Numbered from the stretch's first letter, positions 32,032 through 44,891 are shown. The stretch is DNA of 64,000 nt from Archegozetes longisetosus (GCA_018873245.2 JAEMBT020000005.1:8170001-8234000); one strand, 5' to 3'. A program made the numbers and translations. The notes: generated by a model not told the origin, from the sequence alone.

Positions 32032-33983
32032 TTAATCATAGTAAATATAGGTCTGAATAGTGTTAGGTTTGAGTGTATGCGTCACGTGATTGTCGTCCTC
32101 TTTGATAGTGAACTGAACAGTGTCTCCACCCTGGTTGAAGACAATAACCACAACTCCACCGTCGGGTCTCTCAAAGGCAGTGCTGAACACGTTATTCACT
32201 TTTTTATCTTCAGTGATACCAATCTTAACAGAGTCGGGAACCAGAAATTTACTGAAATGTCCCAAAGCGTAAAACGACGGGTGTCTCAAAAACTCTTGTG
32301 GTCCGTGATCTACAGCTACCGGTGCATCAGCAGCTCCACCATTCCAACGTGGGCCACCGTTGCGGTCCAACACCATATTCCAGGCCACATAACCGGCCAC
32401 CTGATGGTTCAGGTCCTAGTGATACATACAGTAAGTCATTGAATATAAATATCTATTTAATGTGAAAATATTCCGTAAATGTTAACAAATATTAGTTCAC
32501 ATATCGCAGCCATTCATTATAAGTATAATAATTTTAAGTCTCTTTATGAAATAATTCATATATATGTAATAATCTAGTTTTATTATGACTTACTTCAATA
32601 ATTAATCTAGCATATTCTTGAGCATTTATCCAATTCCCGATACCCCGACAACAGTTACTCGCCTCGGTATTCAAGATATACTTTGACGGATCGACCGCAT
32701 ATGCCTTATCCAGTTCAGTGGCATTTACATGTGGATCGTCATACCAGTGGACAGCCGTCCCGTGAACATACTTAGCCGCCTCCTTGTCCTTATATATGGT
32801 CGACGCCCACTCATATATCTTGTTCCTGTTGTGATCAAATATCATGACATCCAACTTGTCTTTGCCATAACCAGCCGCCTCCAGAGTGGGTCCCAAGTCC
32901 AGTTTAATGAAGTCCCGTTGCAATTCCGGTGTAAATCCCAAGCTGTTAAAGCTGTAGGACTTGGCATCACCGGCACCTGGCTCATTTTCAATGGTGATGC
33001 CCCACATGTCAATACCATTTGCTTTGTAAGCGTCTAAAAATCTAATTAATATAATAATCGCTTTTAAACTAATCGTCCAAATTATAACAGTAATAAAAAA
33101 AACTTGTTACTTAACAAAATATTTAGCAAATGTTTTGTAATATTTTTCTCCCGGTTTCCCAATGAGATACCCGCCATAAACAAGTTCATTGTTATCCTTC
33201 ATCCAAGCTGGGGGCGCCCACGGGCTGCCAAAATACTTGATCTTATAAGGACTGACTTTATCAGCCATTTTAATGTATCTTATCTATGGTTTAGCAATTA
33301 ATTCAGTAACTAAGCCAACGATAACAATGGGGTCAAAATATATGTAGTGTTATTATTACTGTTATAATCAATACCTTATAACTGTGATCGTCTACCGTAA
33401 GGTTGAAGTGATCCAAATTGAAGTCATCCTTATGGTTGTCATCATAACTGTAGGGATGAATCGAGAAGTCGGTGCCTCCGATGGGAACTCTAATCAAATT
33501 AAACTCTAAACCATTGGTCGAGAAGTAACCGTCGATCAGGTGTTGTTGTGCAGCGTCATTCAGTGCCCGGATGTTATATCCGGTGCTATCCGTCATTGAC
33601 GCCCCAAAACCTATGATTCTCTGTGCCTTTTTGTTGCGATCAATGGTCACAGTTTGGGCAACGTTTGCATTACCGGTGACCGTCTGTTCAAACTTTAACT
33701 GTGTTTCCTTTAGTCGATCGCCATCTTTATTGGTCTCAAAAACCGTCACCACTCCGGCCGCTGTTTTCTTCCACGGATCCAATGTATCACAATAAGTGGC
33801 GTTACAGACACATACCAACCGAGGATCGTTCGGTTTTCCCACATTTCGCTGAGCACAGGGAACACGAGACTGGGCTATAATTATGAAAAAATATTTCATA
33901 ATTATTATCACAAATATATTGAATTTCAAAAATAACCTACCAAATACTAACAAATTAAACAATACAAATGTTAGTAGCAACAT
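32032..33983 (-). CDS. GBA: Lysosomal acid glucosylceramidase (glycoside hydrolase family 30)
   Basis: Hydrolyses glucosylceramide to glucose and ceramide in the lysosome. Five exons: 33983-33941, 33874-33375, 33283-33111, 33041-32594, 32415-32032, all GT..AG and phase-consistent, total 1548 bases or 515 residues, the family's length. The first exon encodes a signal peptide (MLLLTFVLFNLLVFG). Then come Cys-rich N-terminal sequence (CVCNATYCDTLDP), the conserved GFGASMTDSTGYN and SPWAPPAWMKDN blocks, the acid/base Glu at about residue 259 in WGITIENEP, the nucleophile Glu at about 365 in ILNTEASNC, and the C-terminal LGHFSKF block. No lesion seen. Family identity is firm; whether it is one of several paralogues cannot be told. 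Confidence 0.95.
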
Positions 33984-34602
33984 TTTAAAAATAATCTTAA
34001 CTCTGGTTATTTTTACTGTTTTTATACCTAACTGTTTAAGATGTTTACAATTATTTATAAAAATTTTTAATAATAATCAGGTATGATGTGTACAACTCAT
34101 CAATATTTTAAAATGTGATAACAATTGTCCTAAAGTTTATTGTCTATCGCATAACGTGTTAATAGGAGCTTTAATTACATTTATATTTAACGATATTTAA
34201 TGTCCGCATATCCTAAGTTATACATACGGTATATCTCATACAATGTTAGATTAAATTGATGTTTGGTTATAATCAATCACTTATAGGACAGGTGTTCATA
34301 TTTTTCACAAACTTTATTTCATAATAATATAATAGTAGTTTTCATAAAGGTATGAACGGAATACAGTGCTTCTATACTAGAAACACCAGTAACAATATAA
34401 TTTTTCTAGAAACATGAATTCTCGGTAGGGATATAACCGAACTTGGTTTGAATTTATGTGAGCACAGGTAGGTCTCAGATCTCGAAAACTATAAGAGATA
34501 TTAAAAAGCAACCAAAAGTAAATTGTATAAGATAAAATTTTATTAGACACGTGTTTTGGCATTTCCCTCAAAATTGCCTGGATAATTTTTAATTATTGTT
34601 TA
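33984..34602. other. Region upstream of GBA
   Basis: AT-rich, no gene. It should hold the GBA promoter and 5' UTR. Confidence 0.4.
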
Positions 34603-35238
34603 AATTCAATGCGTTAGTCGAAGAGTAGCCTCTCTTCAAAGCTTAGAAAACTTAAAGGACTTATAGAAAAGTTTAAGAAAAAGTTGAAACCTTTAGGTCT
34701 AAAATTTAGTCATTATAACCAAATTTTTCTAATGCTGCTTATCTTTAACCTTTTAACAATAATAACTCGTTTTCATAAAATAAATATTTATTTTCGTAAA
34801 ATGAAGTAAAAAGTTTTATTTTGAAAACAAATCAAATTATTTTATGTGCAAAAATGAAAATAAAACTTAAAGGGAAAAAATCTGAAAATATTAATCATAT
34901 TGAAAATTGTATAAAAATATTTTTATAAAGTAAATTATGAAATCTTTGTGTATTGAGAACTTTTCATTTTGTTTGCTATAAAAATAAAGCTTATTCGAAA
35001 TATAATAAATTTTTTTCGTTAAAGTTTTGACAAGTCAATGAATCTGATTTGTTGATAAGTATGATTTACGAATGAGTAATTAGTTTAAAAAGTATTTAAC
35101 AATAAGCATTACTAATCAATCAAAGATTATACAACTGGTCATTTCATTATTAATCATAAGGAAAGTTTTGTATTAGTTAAGCCCTTTATGGATTTTAGTA
35201 GAGTAACAGAGGCTACTCTTCGACTAACGCATTGAATT
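34603..35238. mobile_element. Inverted-repeat element, about 640 bases
   Basis: Left end aattcaatgcgttagtcgaag.. pairs with the right end (complement ends at 35238) over about 35 bases, including cgaagagtagcctct. The AT-rich interior shows only weak mirror symmetry. No gene. Likely a MITE. Confidence 0.65.
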
Positions 35239-35960
35239 GGAAAAATTGCAAATTTTAAATTGCTGTAAAATTAAAATACCTTGGTATATTTTGATGAAAT
35301 TTAATGGAGTAGATTATATATTACTAGTATAATAGTTGCGTACAGAGCCCAAAAATGTACACAATGAAAAAACCACATTTTTTCACAACAAATTTCATTA
35401 ATTTCCCTAAAAAATACTCCTTTCATCGAAAATAATCAAAAATATACCTCAAAAATCAGTTTTTTCTCTCCAAAAAATATGAAAATTTGTTTATCTTTAA
35501 CAAGAAAGAAAAGGTAAATAGTTAAAAAATCACTATAAAATAATTCAATTTCGTAAAATATTACTTATTTTCTAAATGAATAATGCATACCTTCGAAAAT
35601 CATATAATATAAACATATAAAAATACACGCAGACTTAATTCCTGAAATTGGAAAAAAAGAAAAAAAGTCGAGTTCATTACTTCTAATTTTTACCCCAAAA
35701 ATCTAACTTTTTTGAAAAATTATACCTTTTGCAATTTAAGCTAAACATTTAAAAGTTTTCTTCGAAAATTGAGTCTCTAAGTTTTAAATTTCTCTTTTTC
35801 TGCTCAAATTTCAACAATTATTTTGAAAAATTATGCCTTCTTTCTCAATAAATAAAAAAATAGTTGAATAAATTTGAAAATTCTTTTCACCTAAAAATTC
35901 TTATTATATAAATATTTTTAAAAATGATTTTTTCATAAGATTTTATAGAAATAATAGGTA
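35239..35960. other. AT-rich spacer
   Basis: Very AT-rich, with many short A and T runs. No gene or repeat recognised. Confidence 0.4.
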
Positions 35961-36242
35961 ATGCCGTTTAATAATCACGAAGCATATGAGAATGATAATA
36001 ATATCCGTCTTAGATTAAAATATGAATTTGTTTTAGAAGATTCGGAAGATGATTCTAATAAAGGATTTAATATATCAAGTACTAGAAAAGCTAATGGAAC
36101 TCTAGGAGAAACAGTTGAATCAATTATTAATAAACATGGTTTTGAAACAAAGATATTAGATTTTACTTTAACTCATAAAAGCACAATTTATAGGAATTCT
36201 CTTAGAAAGTTTCTAACTAAACAGGTTAAAAATAATTCTTAA
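35961..36242 (+). CDS. Hypothetical 93-residue protein
   Basis: An open frame with a mixed, charged composition (MPFNNHEAYENDNN.., LRLKYEFVLEDSEDDS) that differs from the F/I/K/Y-rich noise frames nearby. No domain recognised, no paralogue in the window. The last third (THKSTIYRNSLRKFLTK) is basic. It may be a small gene or an exon of a decayed transposon gene, since transposase remnants follow at 36400-36830 on the other strand. Confidence 0.3.
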   Translation: MPFNNHEAYENDNNIRLRLKYEFVLEDSEDDSNKGFNISSTRKANGTLGETVESIINKHGFETKILDFTLTHKSTIYRNSLRKFLTKQVKNNS

Positions 36243-36389
36243 AGCACTGAGAGATGTTTTTCTGATTTTTTATAATAAAGATTTTTTTATAATTTATTTC
36301 ATTGATGTTAAAAACTTTTCACTATCGAAAATTCATATCTTTAAAACGGTCATAGACTAATAGATGGTTTCTTTTTTGTTTAATTTGTA

Positions 36390-36830
36390 ATTTCAGCACA
36401 TCTTCGGATTATTTGAGTCACATTAACGATACTCCTATTGATACCACTTAAATCAATTGTTTTGAGGTAGAATTTATTCTTAATATAACTTAACCAGCAG
36501 TTTTGCATACCAACCATTTTTTAAACTACTCGACACAAATCATCTAAAAATTCTTCAATCGGACAACGCTGAGGAAGGTTTATTAGCTTAGCAAGTCAAT
36601 AACAAAATCAAATTTTGGCAATTACAATACAGCCAAGCGCTCTGTCTTTTAACCATTATCTCTTGAGTTCTGGTATATTTTAGTGGTTCCTTCTTCTTAT
36701 ATCTACGAATAGATCTCCTTTTCAACCAATATCTGATAGTTCTTCTGTCTACAGAGAACTTAAAGGCAGCTCCAGAGATAGTAAACTTGTCTCTATGATT
36801 GACCATTCGGTAAAGCTTTTAGACCTTTTG
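36390..36830 (-). pseudogene. Remnant of an IS630/Tc1-type DDE transposase
   Basis: On the minus strand 36806-36588 encodes a helix-turn-helix-like segment (TISGAAFKFSVDRRTIRYWL, then a basic linker). It is followed near 36565-36400 by a tail resembling the end of a DDE transposase (NLPQRCPIEEFLDDL, then QIIRRCAEITN). The catalytic core between them is missing, so this is an internally deleted and mutated copy. No clear terminal repeats found. Confidence 0.45.
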
Positions 36831-38097
36831 TTGACATTTTCTGAAAATAGCAACCCTCACCTACTTTTTCTTTAGTAGTCAATCGCTCTTCATATGTTTT
36901 GATTGTTATATATTGTACTGCGAGGTATACCTTCAGCCATCAAATGTTTTACTGTATAAGATTTGCGTTTATCTGAGATATTGTTACAGAATGTCACGAT
37001 AAGATTTCGAGTCATCTCCTCTTTGATGGCATTACTTTTAATAATTGAACTCAATATCAAAGAAAATTAGAACATTTTTGCCTACAAGATGGTATGTGTC
37101 GACAAATTCGAATCCTATTTCATGGCGCGCGCTTTCGAAAAGAGTTTAAATTTCGATTCAGAGAACATTATAATGGCTTTCTCGGCCTCGCGACAAAGTA
37201 AAAGCCTACCCTGAAAGGTCCACGTAAGCCAGTTTGGGATCAGTGTATACATATTGAGCAAAACGTGTTTACACCATTTCAGAGGACTCATTTTAATTTT
37301 ACTCCCCACTTAGCTCGATGATTAAATTTTACAGTTTAAAAAATCTAAATTTATTTATTAATAAAATTTTATACAAAGTAAAAGATTTTAGAAATAACTT
37401 AAAGTATACAGTATTACTATTAAATGTTGGCCACTCTTAGAGATCACTCGGTCTTCAGAGTTTGGGAAGTGAAGAGTAAGAGTCTCTTCACTACTTTATA
37501 TATCTCCAGGAATAGTTTGTGTATCAATGGAAAGTTTTCTAGAAATACCTATCGTTAGTCACTAACTGACTAACCACTAATTGATATCACATTGAAGATC
37601 TGACTACTCTTATATTTCTGGAAGATTTCCTTAGAACCTACATTTACAAATAATGAGGTCACAAACAACCTTACCCTACAATTAATGGTCAGTTCATACC
37701 CCTAAACGATGAAAAGGACAAGAAAATAGGACATCATTTAAATGATCTTAATACTGTGTGATCATAAACAAAGATCTGCTTTTGCTCTCACGCTATTTTT
37801 CATATCTACAAGGTTTCTGTGAGCACTTTATGAAAATTTTTTAGTATGATAATTCCATAGTGTTCATTGTAAGCATAATGAAAATATCTGCACTAAAGAT
37901 TGATGTATAACTATTCCTCATTTTAAAGCCTTCGGCAGCTCTGATGTTATACGCATTGCCACAGTTATCTGGAATAAGTCCAGATACCTGTGGGCCATTT
38001 ATATAACGTCAGAATTGAGAGAAAAGAGCAAATATTAATTTAATGCAAGTTGTTTAATCACAACTTTTGATTATTGCAAGACAGGTTGAATTTATAT
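36831..38097. other. Intergenic, with one compositionally distinct patch
   Basis: Mostly AT-rich. 37110-37310 is richer in GC (gcgcgcgctttcg, tcggcctcgcgac) and carries a minus-strand open frame of about 64 codons without recognised similarity. No gene is called. Confidence 0.3.
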
Positions 38098-38272
38098 TAT
38101 TATTCCAACTTAAGGACGGAAAAAATAAAGTGACATCTAATGCACTAAACCTGAAACAAATACTATACTAACTTTTGAAACTTTAGTTCTGTTCTACTAA
38201 AACTTTGGTTCTGTTTTATGCTCTAGGCATTAGATGTCACTCTATTTTTTCCGTCCTTAAGTTGGAATAATA
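38098..38272. mobile_element. Hairpin MITE, same family as 7167-7337
   Basis: 175-base palindrome with ends tattattccaacttaaggacgg and their complement. The inner part attagatgtcactctatt matches the copy at 7167-7337 in position and partly in sequence. It has no coding capacity. Confidence 0.85.
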
Positions 38273-38467
38273 ATAGTTTACTCCGTTCATTGAATATAAT
38301 TAAGATTGTAGACAATAGATGGCGTGTTGAGAAATGAGTTAGTAATCGAGTCAAAGCTTAAATACTAGAGGTCTGTATGTTTTTCATTTAGGCAATTATA
38401 TTGATGAGTTTCACAAATATGGGGCATTTATTTTCTAACTAATATTTATTAATAAAAGCCTCAATCT

Positions 38468-40573
38468 CTATTTGAAACTTTTTAGAATAAGATGCAATTT
38501 TTTTTCAGTAACAAAATAATATTCCATATATTTTCGAATAAAAGAATTTTTAATTTTCTTTGATTTCAAAAATATTTTAGATATTTTTCGAGCTTTGAAT
38601 TCATTTTTATTCACAGCCCATAGATAATCTTGTTTCATTATTTCTTCACAATTGGGTCTATCGTCTGGTGCAATTGAAGTCATTTTTCTGCACAAATAAT
38701 CTAAGGCTTGATATTTATTAATGAGATTCGATTTGTGTTTGATAGTAACACTCAACAGATTATCGTTCATAAATAGTTCTTGCAAAATGATTCCAAGGCT
38801 GTAAATGTCTACTTTCGTACTATATTTTCTACTATCCAATACTTCTGGTGCCGCATATTTAATATACCCTCTGTCCATAGTATGGGACTGATCAGTATAT
38901 TTTAATACTAGATTCTCAGCTTGAGTAATTAATTGCTGAAATTTTTCATGAAGTACTGCTAAGCCGAAGTCTCCAATTTTCACAAATGCCCCTCTATTCG
39001 ATTCGATCTTCAACAGTATGTTATCGGGTTTCAAGTCTCTGTGAATGATTGGAGGGTTGTGTTGATGCAAGTATTGAACACCTTTCAATATTTCAATGAA
39101 CAGTTCGCTCGCTACAAAGTAGCCTAATGGAGTCAAGCAATCCTGTTTTTTGAGGTTCGAGTCCCCTTTCATTCCCTCTATGACTTCTCTCAAATTCGTG
39201 TCGCATAATTCCATTTCAATATAAAGGGTGCAATCCTCCAATCCAGACTCATTCTTGACTAAATCTTCAACCTACAGGTCGCGATACTTCACAAGCCTTT
39301 CGTTGTCCAATTCCTGAATCATGGCACAAGTCTCCAGTTCCTTCAAAAACTCACTTTCTTTGTCTGTACTGAATCTTAACTTCTTTACTGCATAAAAGTC
39401 ATTCCACCTTTCCACTTTGAACACTTCTCCAAAGCTGCCTTCTCCGAGTTTGTTCAATTCATTGAACCTTTCTTCATATTCTCCGTTCCGAACGAACGTA
39501 TCATTGAATGGAATGATTCTTCCCTCAATTGGTTTGTAGTTCGATTGCCAGTAATGCGCATAAATATTATCAAATGATTCGCAAAGAGTTTCATTCGGTT
39601 TCCATATCACTTCTCCTCTCCATCGACCCCAAATATGCCACGAGCCATTCTCTGACTGTGCAGCAGAAGTGTTATACCGCCAATGTGATGCGATGTCAGT
39701 GAATTTACTTGAATGGACCAGCTTTTTAGGAGTAAACTGTCGCCGATTATTAACGCCAGTTCCAAGTTGTCCCTCTTCATTCCTACCGAACACATAAATG
39801 TGCCCATCACGTGACAACAACAAGCTGTGTGCGTGACCACAACAGATTTTCTCAACAGTGACTCCATTCATTTTGATTCGTACCGGTAATTTCCAGTTCT
39901 CATCTTCTGTTCCAACTCCAAGCTGACCATCGTAATACCGACCCCAACTAAAGACCTTCCCCGTTTCTGTCAATGCCATTGAATGAGCCCAACCACAAGC
40001 GATAGCTTTTACTTTCTCACCATCGAATCCTCTTACATGATATGGCGTTGGTTCACATTCATCCTCACCATACTTTCCATTCCCAATCTGTCCATCATCA
40101 TTCCCACCCCACGCATAGATCTGGCCATTAATTGTCAAAGCAAGTGAATGCTCATCACCACAACAAACATCAGTGACGTTTTTGTCGCTAAAGTAATCAT
40201 TTAATGCTGGTTTATATACTCGACCACCAACCCTTGCATTCCCTAGTACTCCGCGTCTATTCCAACCCCAACAATAAATTTTACCATCACCAATGAGGGC
40301 AATTGTATGCCGGTAACCACTTCTGAAGTCAATGGGTCGTTTTCCGCACAACTCCTCAACCAGTGATTCCTCTACGAGTGAGTCGACAACTGCTTTGTTG
40401 TCACTCGTGATGAGGGTTGCGTTTCTGAACACATTTTTCTCAAATTCGTACACCTTATCCTCTTTGGTAACCACTAAGATCACGTCTCTGTAATACAGGG
40501 TAACGAATGATAGTCTGATGTTGTCTCTGAAATACTGATTCAGTTTATTGGAAAGCTTTTTGTTATTCATCAT
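38468..40573 (-). CDS. RCC1-repeat protein fused to a Ser/Thr protein kinase, one in-frame stop
   Basis: Single exon, 702 codons, one internal TAG at 39269-39271. Residues about 90-340 form RCC1-type propeller repeats (CWGWNRRGVLGN, AWGGNDDGQIGN, SWGRYYDGQLGV, VFGRNEEGQLGT). From about residue 380 follows a kinase domain with glycine loop GEGSFGEVF, Lys in AVKKL, catalytic HRDLKPDN, DFG and YAAPEV, ending in a basic tail. The kinase resembles the eIF2-alpha-kinase/Wee1-like branch more than NEKs, but this is judgement. The stop falls in KYRDL*VED, where related kinases have Trp, so TGG to TAG is the likely change. Everything after it is conserved, so the mutation is young, or an allele, or an error. 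The lack of introns may mean a retrocopy. Confidence 0.75.
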
Positions 40574-41419
40574 TAGTCGTATTGTCTAATTATTAAAAAC
40601 TACACACAGATCGTTTACATTTTTGATAGAATTTTTTTACTACATTTAGGCGTCTTTAAATGAGAATCGACTATAGTGTTGCATACGTTAGTAGTTCACA
40701 ACCAAATTAACACAAAATGGAAATCAATACGTGGTAACTATCTTTCATGTATCTGAACTCAGATATGAAATGATTGAAGCAACGCATAATTAAAGAAGAC
40801 GCATGTAGTAATCTGTGTTAAATTGTATGAAGCAAAGGTATGTCTTCCTCACAAATGAATATTAATATGAGATTCAATAATAGCAGTGCTGAGAATACGA
40901 TTGATGCCATCTTATCATCAAATATTTTATGAATTTTCTCGACTTAAAAACAAAATTTTGAAAAATCATATTAAAGTGGTAATTGTTTTGTTGTATGTTA
41001 TTCGGTATGTTTTCAACAATAATTATATTTGGAGTAGTAATACAGTCTCCATAGATCGGCACCCTGGCTTACCACCTCCTGCCCGAGCCAAAACAGGACA
41101 GGTAGTAAACCTACCGGAACCTCTAGGCACTCCTTATAGACAGGGACTCTGACTGCGAACTTTAGACACTGTCTTCGTACTTATCTAAATTTGATGCTCG
41201 GGTGAACCAATATAATCGAATGCACTGTACAGACTAAGGTTCAAGTGTACTAAATGGACGGAACGCCTATAAAAATCAGATGAGGGTTGCGACCGGTAGT
41301 ACTTGATGATACCCAGACTAATAGAACAAGAAATATTTATTATTAATAAAGATTAAAGTTAAAAATATATTAATTTTATTGAAAGCTTTTATTTTAAAAC
41401 AATATTAATATTCATTGAT
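40574..41419. other. Intergenic spacer with a GC-richer patch at 41050-41155
   Basis: Upstream region of the RCC1-kinase gene. 41050-41155 (ggcaccctggcttaccacctcctgcc..) is distinctly GC-richer than its surroundings and open in one frame (GLPPPARAKTGQVVNLP). It was not recognised and may be a transposon fragment. Confidence 0.35.
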
Positions 41420-42338
41420 ATATTAATGCTTTTCCAAAAGAAATGCACTTTTCTGGCGATTTTTGCTATGCATTTAATGATAGAAAATTTTTATGAATTA
41501 GGTGCGAAATCAAAGACGCCTTTCTGTCCGAGTTTGATCAGCATACCCCCTGTAGCTAAGGATTAATCAAAGCTTTGATAGAAAAGTTTAATTTAAACTT
41601 TTGATTTCATTTGACTTTCATATGTCAAGTGAATAGTTTCTGAGTTTGACTACAGTATAAAACTTTATTGTTTTGAAAGTGAAAAGTCTAAACTTTTTTT
41701 AATAAATTTTCAATTGAAGTTCATGAAGTTTTAAATATGTAATTAATTGAGATATAGTTTAGTTTTAATAAAAACCTTTCAATTTATCAACTTTGTGCTA
41801 AAAATCTTAGTAAAAGTTTTTATTTTACTCTAATTGGAAAATTATTTTTTTAAATGTTAATATAAAATGCCTTATACGAAAAAGCGTAAATCAATTTTTG
41901 GTAGTGTATTAACACCGATCAACACAAACATTTCAAATAAAAAAACAATACAAAACAAAAACTTATGTCAAAATTTAATCATCAATTAAGTTTTATATTG
42001 TACTCTAATGTCAATAATTTGCGAATAATTTTTTTTTAATAAAATATTGTCTCGTAAGGCTTGTGCTCATTATTTAAACTGCAATTTCTTGAACTATAAA
42101 GTTTAACTAATATGAGCTAGTCTCTAAAAATCCAAATTTAAATAAAATCAAAAGTTTGAATGAAACCATCTTATCAAAACATTGACTAATCCTTAGCTAC
42201 AGGGGGTCTGCTTGGTCAAACTCGGACAGAAAGGAAAGGCGTCTTTGATTTCGCGCCTAATTCATAAAATTTTCCTATCATTATATGCATAGCAAAGATC
42301 GCCAGAAAAGTGCATTTCTTTTGGAAAAGCCTTAATAT
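41420..42338. mobile_element. Foldback element, about 920 bases
   Basis: Left end atattaatgcttttccaaaag and its complement at the right end. Arms match for at least 170 bases, through the block caaagacgcctttctgtccgag at 41512 and its mirror near 42235. The interior is AT-rich with weak mirror symmetry. No gene. Confidence 0.85.
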
Positions 42339-42365
42339 AAATAAGGAATTATATTCAATGAATTT

Positions 42366-42775
42366 GATTGTAATTTTTTATTTTACAATATTTTCGAAAA
42401 TTTTTAACAATTAAATATTTTACACACAATGATGATTTTAAACATAATACAATTTTTTCCAAAAATTTTATTTATTTTGTAAACATTGTTGAAGTGTTGT
42501 GTACTTAGACTTCATATTAGATTTCGAGGCGTTAAAAAGTATATGCGACTACATCAATAAGTAACGTCAGTGGTAACCATTACTTTTGACCACTTATGAA
42601 TACAACTAAGAATACTCCTCGTTTTATAAATAAGGGTTTAAATTAATAAAAAATATAAATTAATTGTAAATTTTTTATTTTGTAACAATCTTGAAAAAGA
42701 TTTAACAAACTCTTTATGCGCAAAATAATTTTTAAAAACAAAGTTTTTACAAAAATTTTATTAATTTAGTAAACT
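42366..42775. repeat. Two direct repeats about 294 bases apart
   Basis: 42366-42497 (attgtaattttttattttacaatatt.. to gtaaacattg) is repeated with divergence at 42660-42775 (attgtaaattttttattttgtaac.. to gtaaacttgc). No coding frame. They could be ends of a decayed element. Confidence 0.5.
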
Positions 42776-42898
42776 TGCAAGAGGATTTAGAAATCGGGGG
42801 AGTTTGTGCATCTTGATGCTGAAATTGGTTCAAATTCATTCACTATGCTTGATTTTATTGCTTGTTATATCTTCATACATAGATATTTCCATGTGTTG

Positions 42899-43495
42899 TA
42901 TATTTTTGTTTGACCTAAAAATTTCTCAGTTCATAAATGTAGCTCATTCAAATTGAAACTCCGATAATTTCATTTGAGTGTAACTTTTGAACAAGAGCCA
43001 GGACTACTTGAAAATGATATCAAATTGAAGGCATTTTAAAGCTCTTCTCTGAACAATCGGTAAATTCGCCTGCATATACAAATTATTTTATTTGTAACCA
43101 AAATAATATGACTTTGTTTTTGTATATCATTTTTAATTGAAAATTCAATAACTTTACTTATAAATGTTCAATCAAGTAATATTTATTTAAATTATGATTC
43201 TAAATTTGACTTTCCTTAAATAATAAAATTCATTAAATTGTAAAAAAGTCTGAATTTGACGAAAATTATTAGTTTTATTCATTTTTCAATTGGCTTTTCG
43301 AAAACTTATTCAAATATCATTTTTACATATCAAGTTTCAAAAATTAATAAATTCTCTAATAAAGTCCTCAATATGATACCATTTTCAAGTAGTTAGGGCT
43401 CTCGATTTAAAAGTTACGTTCAGATGAAATTATCAGAATTTCAAGTTGAATGCACACAATTGTGTACTGAGGAAATTTTAGGTCAAACAAATATA
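42899..43495. mobile_element. Foldback element, about 600 bases
   Basis: Left end tatatttttgtttgacct and mirror at 43478-43495. Arms match for ~140 bases with moderate divergence (for example ttcaagtagttagggctc against gagccaggactacttgaa). No gene. Confidence 0.75.
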
Positions 43496-44891
43496 TTCAC
43501 TTATTTTTAAAGTAGCTCTGATTCCAATCGTCGAAACTCGAATCCAATCGTTAGTTTTTTTCTACATTTTTAAATGGATTAGGTAGGTACTTTTGGGAAT
43601 TTTGATTAGCGGCTTTACGAAAGTGTTTTCGGCAACCCATAGTTTATTCATAAAAATTTCATCCAAATTGATTAACATTTAAGAGTATAGAATGCTCAAA
43701 AACCACTCTCCGATATTTTACAAACGTATGTACATCATTTCAGTCACTTATTGAAAAACAGATTTTCAAAAGAGCACGACTTGTATATCACTGGCTGTCA
43801 GCATTTTTAACTATATTTTTGAAGATGTCATTCATGTAAAAATATTTTTGGAACCGGAATCTCTGCGATTGATCGGTTCTCTCTTAAGTTATCGGAACTT
43901 GAAGTCTGATCCACATAGCTATTGATGCTATACGTGTAGTGCAGCTTAAAATCGAAAAAAATGAATCGAATTATATCAAATAATGTCGAATAATTCTGGA
44001 AATTCTCTCATATAATTTATATTCTTCAAAATTCAGTCATAAATTATTAAAAATTACTTTTTTACTTGAAATTCTATGCTCTTATTTATTCGCGACTTAT
44101 AGTACTCGGTCCTGAAAGTTATCTTATTTCTTTCAAATATTAGTTAATATAATCGTCAAAAGTAGTCAATTTCAAAACTTTTGCCAAATAATACTCAAAA
44201 GGTTTGATAGAGCTTTATCAAATTGTTTCTCAACTTTTGGATATAACGAGTCTACGTTACAATGAACAGATTTCTATCGTATTTGAGCTTACTAAAACGA
44301 GATGCGATTGTATTGAAAGTTTTAAGATATGATAAATTATTAGTGGATTTAATTTCTTCTAAGCAGACAGCTAGAATGTTTCGCAATTTAATTTTAAGTT
44401 TGTTTTGTGAGCCACTTGTTTACATTTGCAATTGAAATAATTTTTAAGCCTAAAAGTGGTTCTGAAGTGCATTAAAATTGAACTGAACGATCAAACAATT
44501 AGAACGAGCTTTATTGGATGTTTCAAATTTTTCAGATTAGCATTGCCTTCATTGAGCCTAATGTTGAGTCTAACATACCATGTCATCACTTAGAGGTCTC
44601 TATATTAATCCTTCAATTCCACACTTGTCCCAACAAATATCTTATTTCTCTTAAATTTTATAGTTTGAAGTATAAAATTATGCATGAAAACACAATTTCT
44701 TCTTCAATTTATCCAGTGTCTGTTTAAGACGTGTAATTAAAACTATATTAGCTGAGTTTTTATTCAGAACAAATAATAAGGAATAGACCTCTACTTCATT
44801 AGTAAGTCGTAGCCATAGCAATGTTGAGCAATGTTTACAATCATTACAACTCATATGACGAATACATTTCCAATGACTACTCATTTAAATA
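43496..44891. other. Intergenic, upstream of DDRGK1
   Basis: AT-rich, no gene recognised. The part nearest 44892 should contain the DDRGK1 promoter. Confidence 0.4.

Noticed and set aside
31906..33037. Plus-strand frames opposite GBA
   Set aside because: Antisense shadows of the GBA exons.
44518..44884. Short frames on both strands before DDRGK1
   Set aside because: AT-rich noise without recognisable domains; the DDRGK1 start at 44892 is well supported instead.
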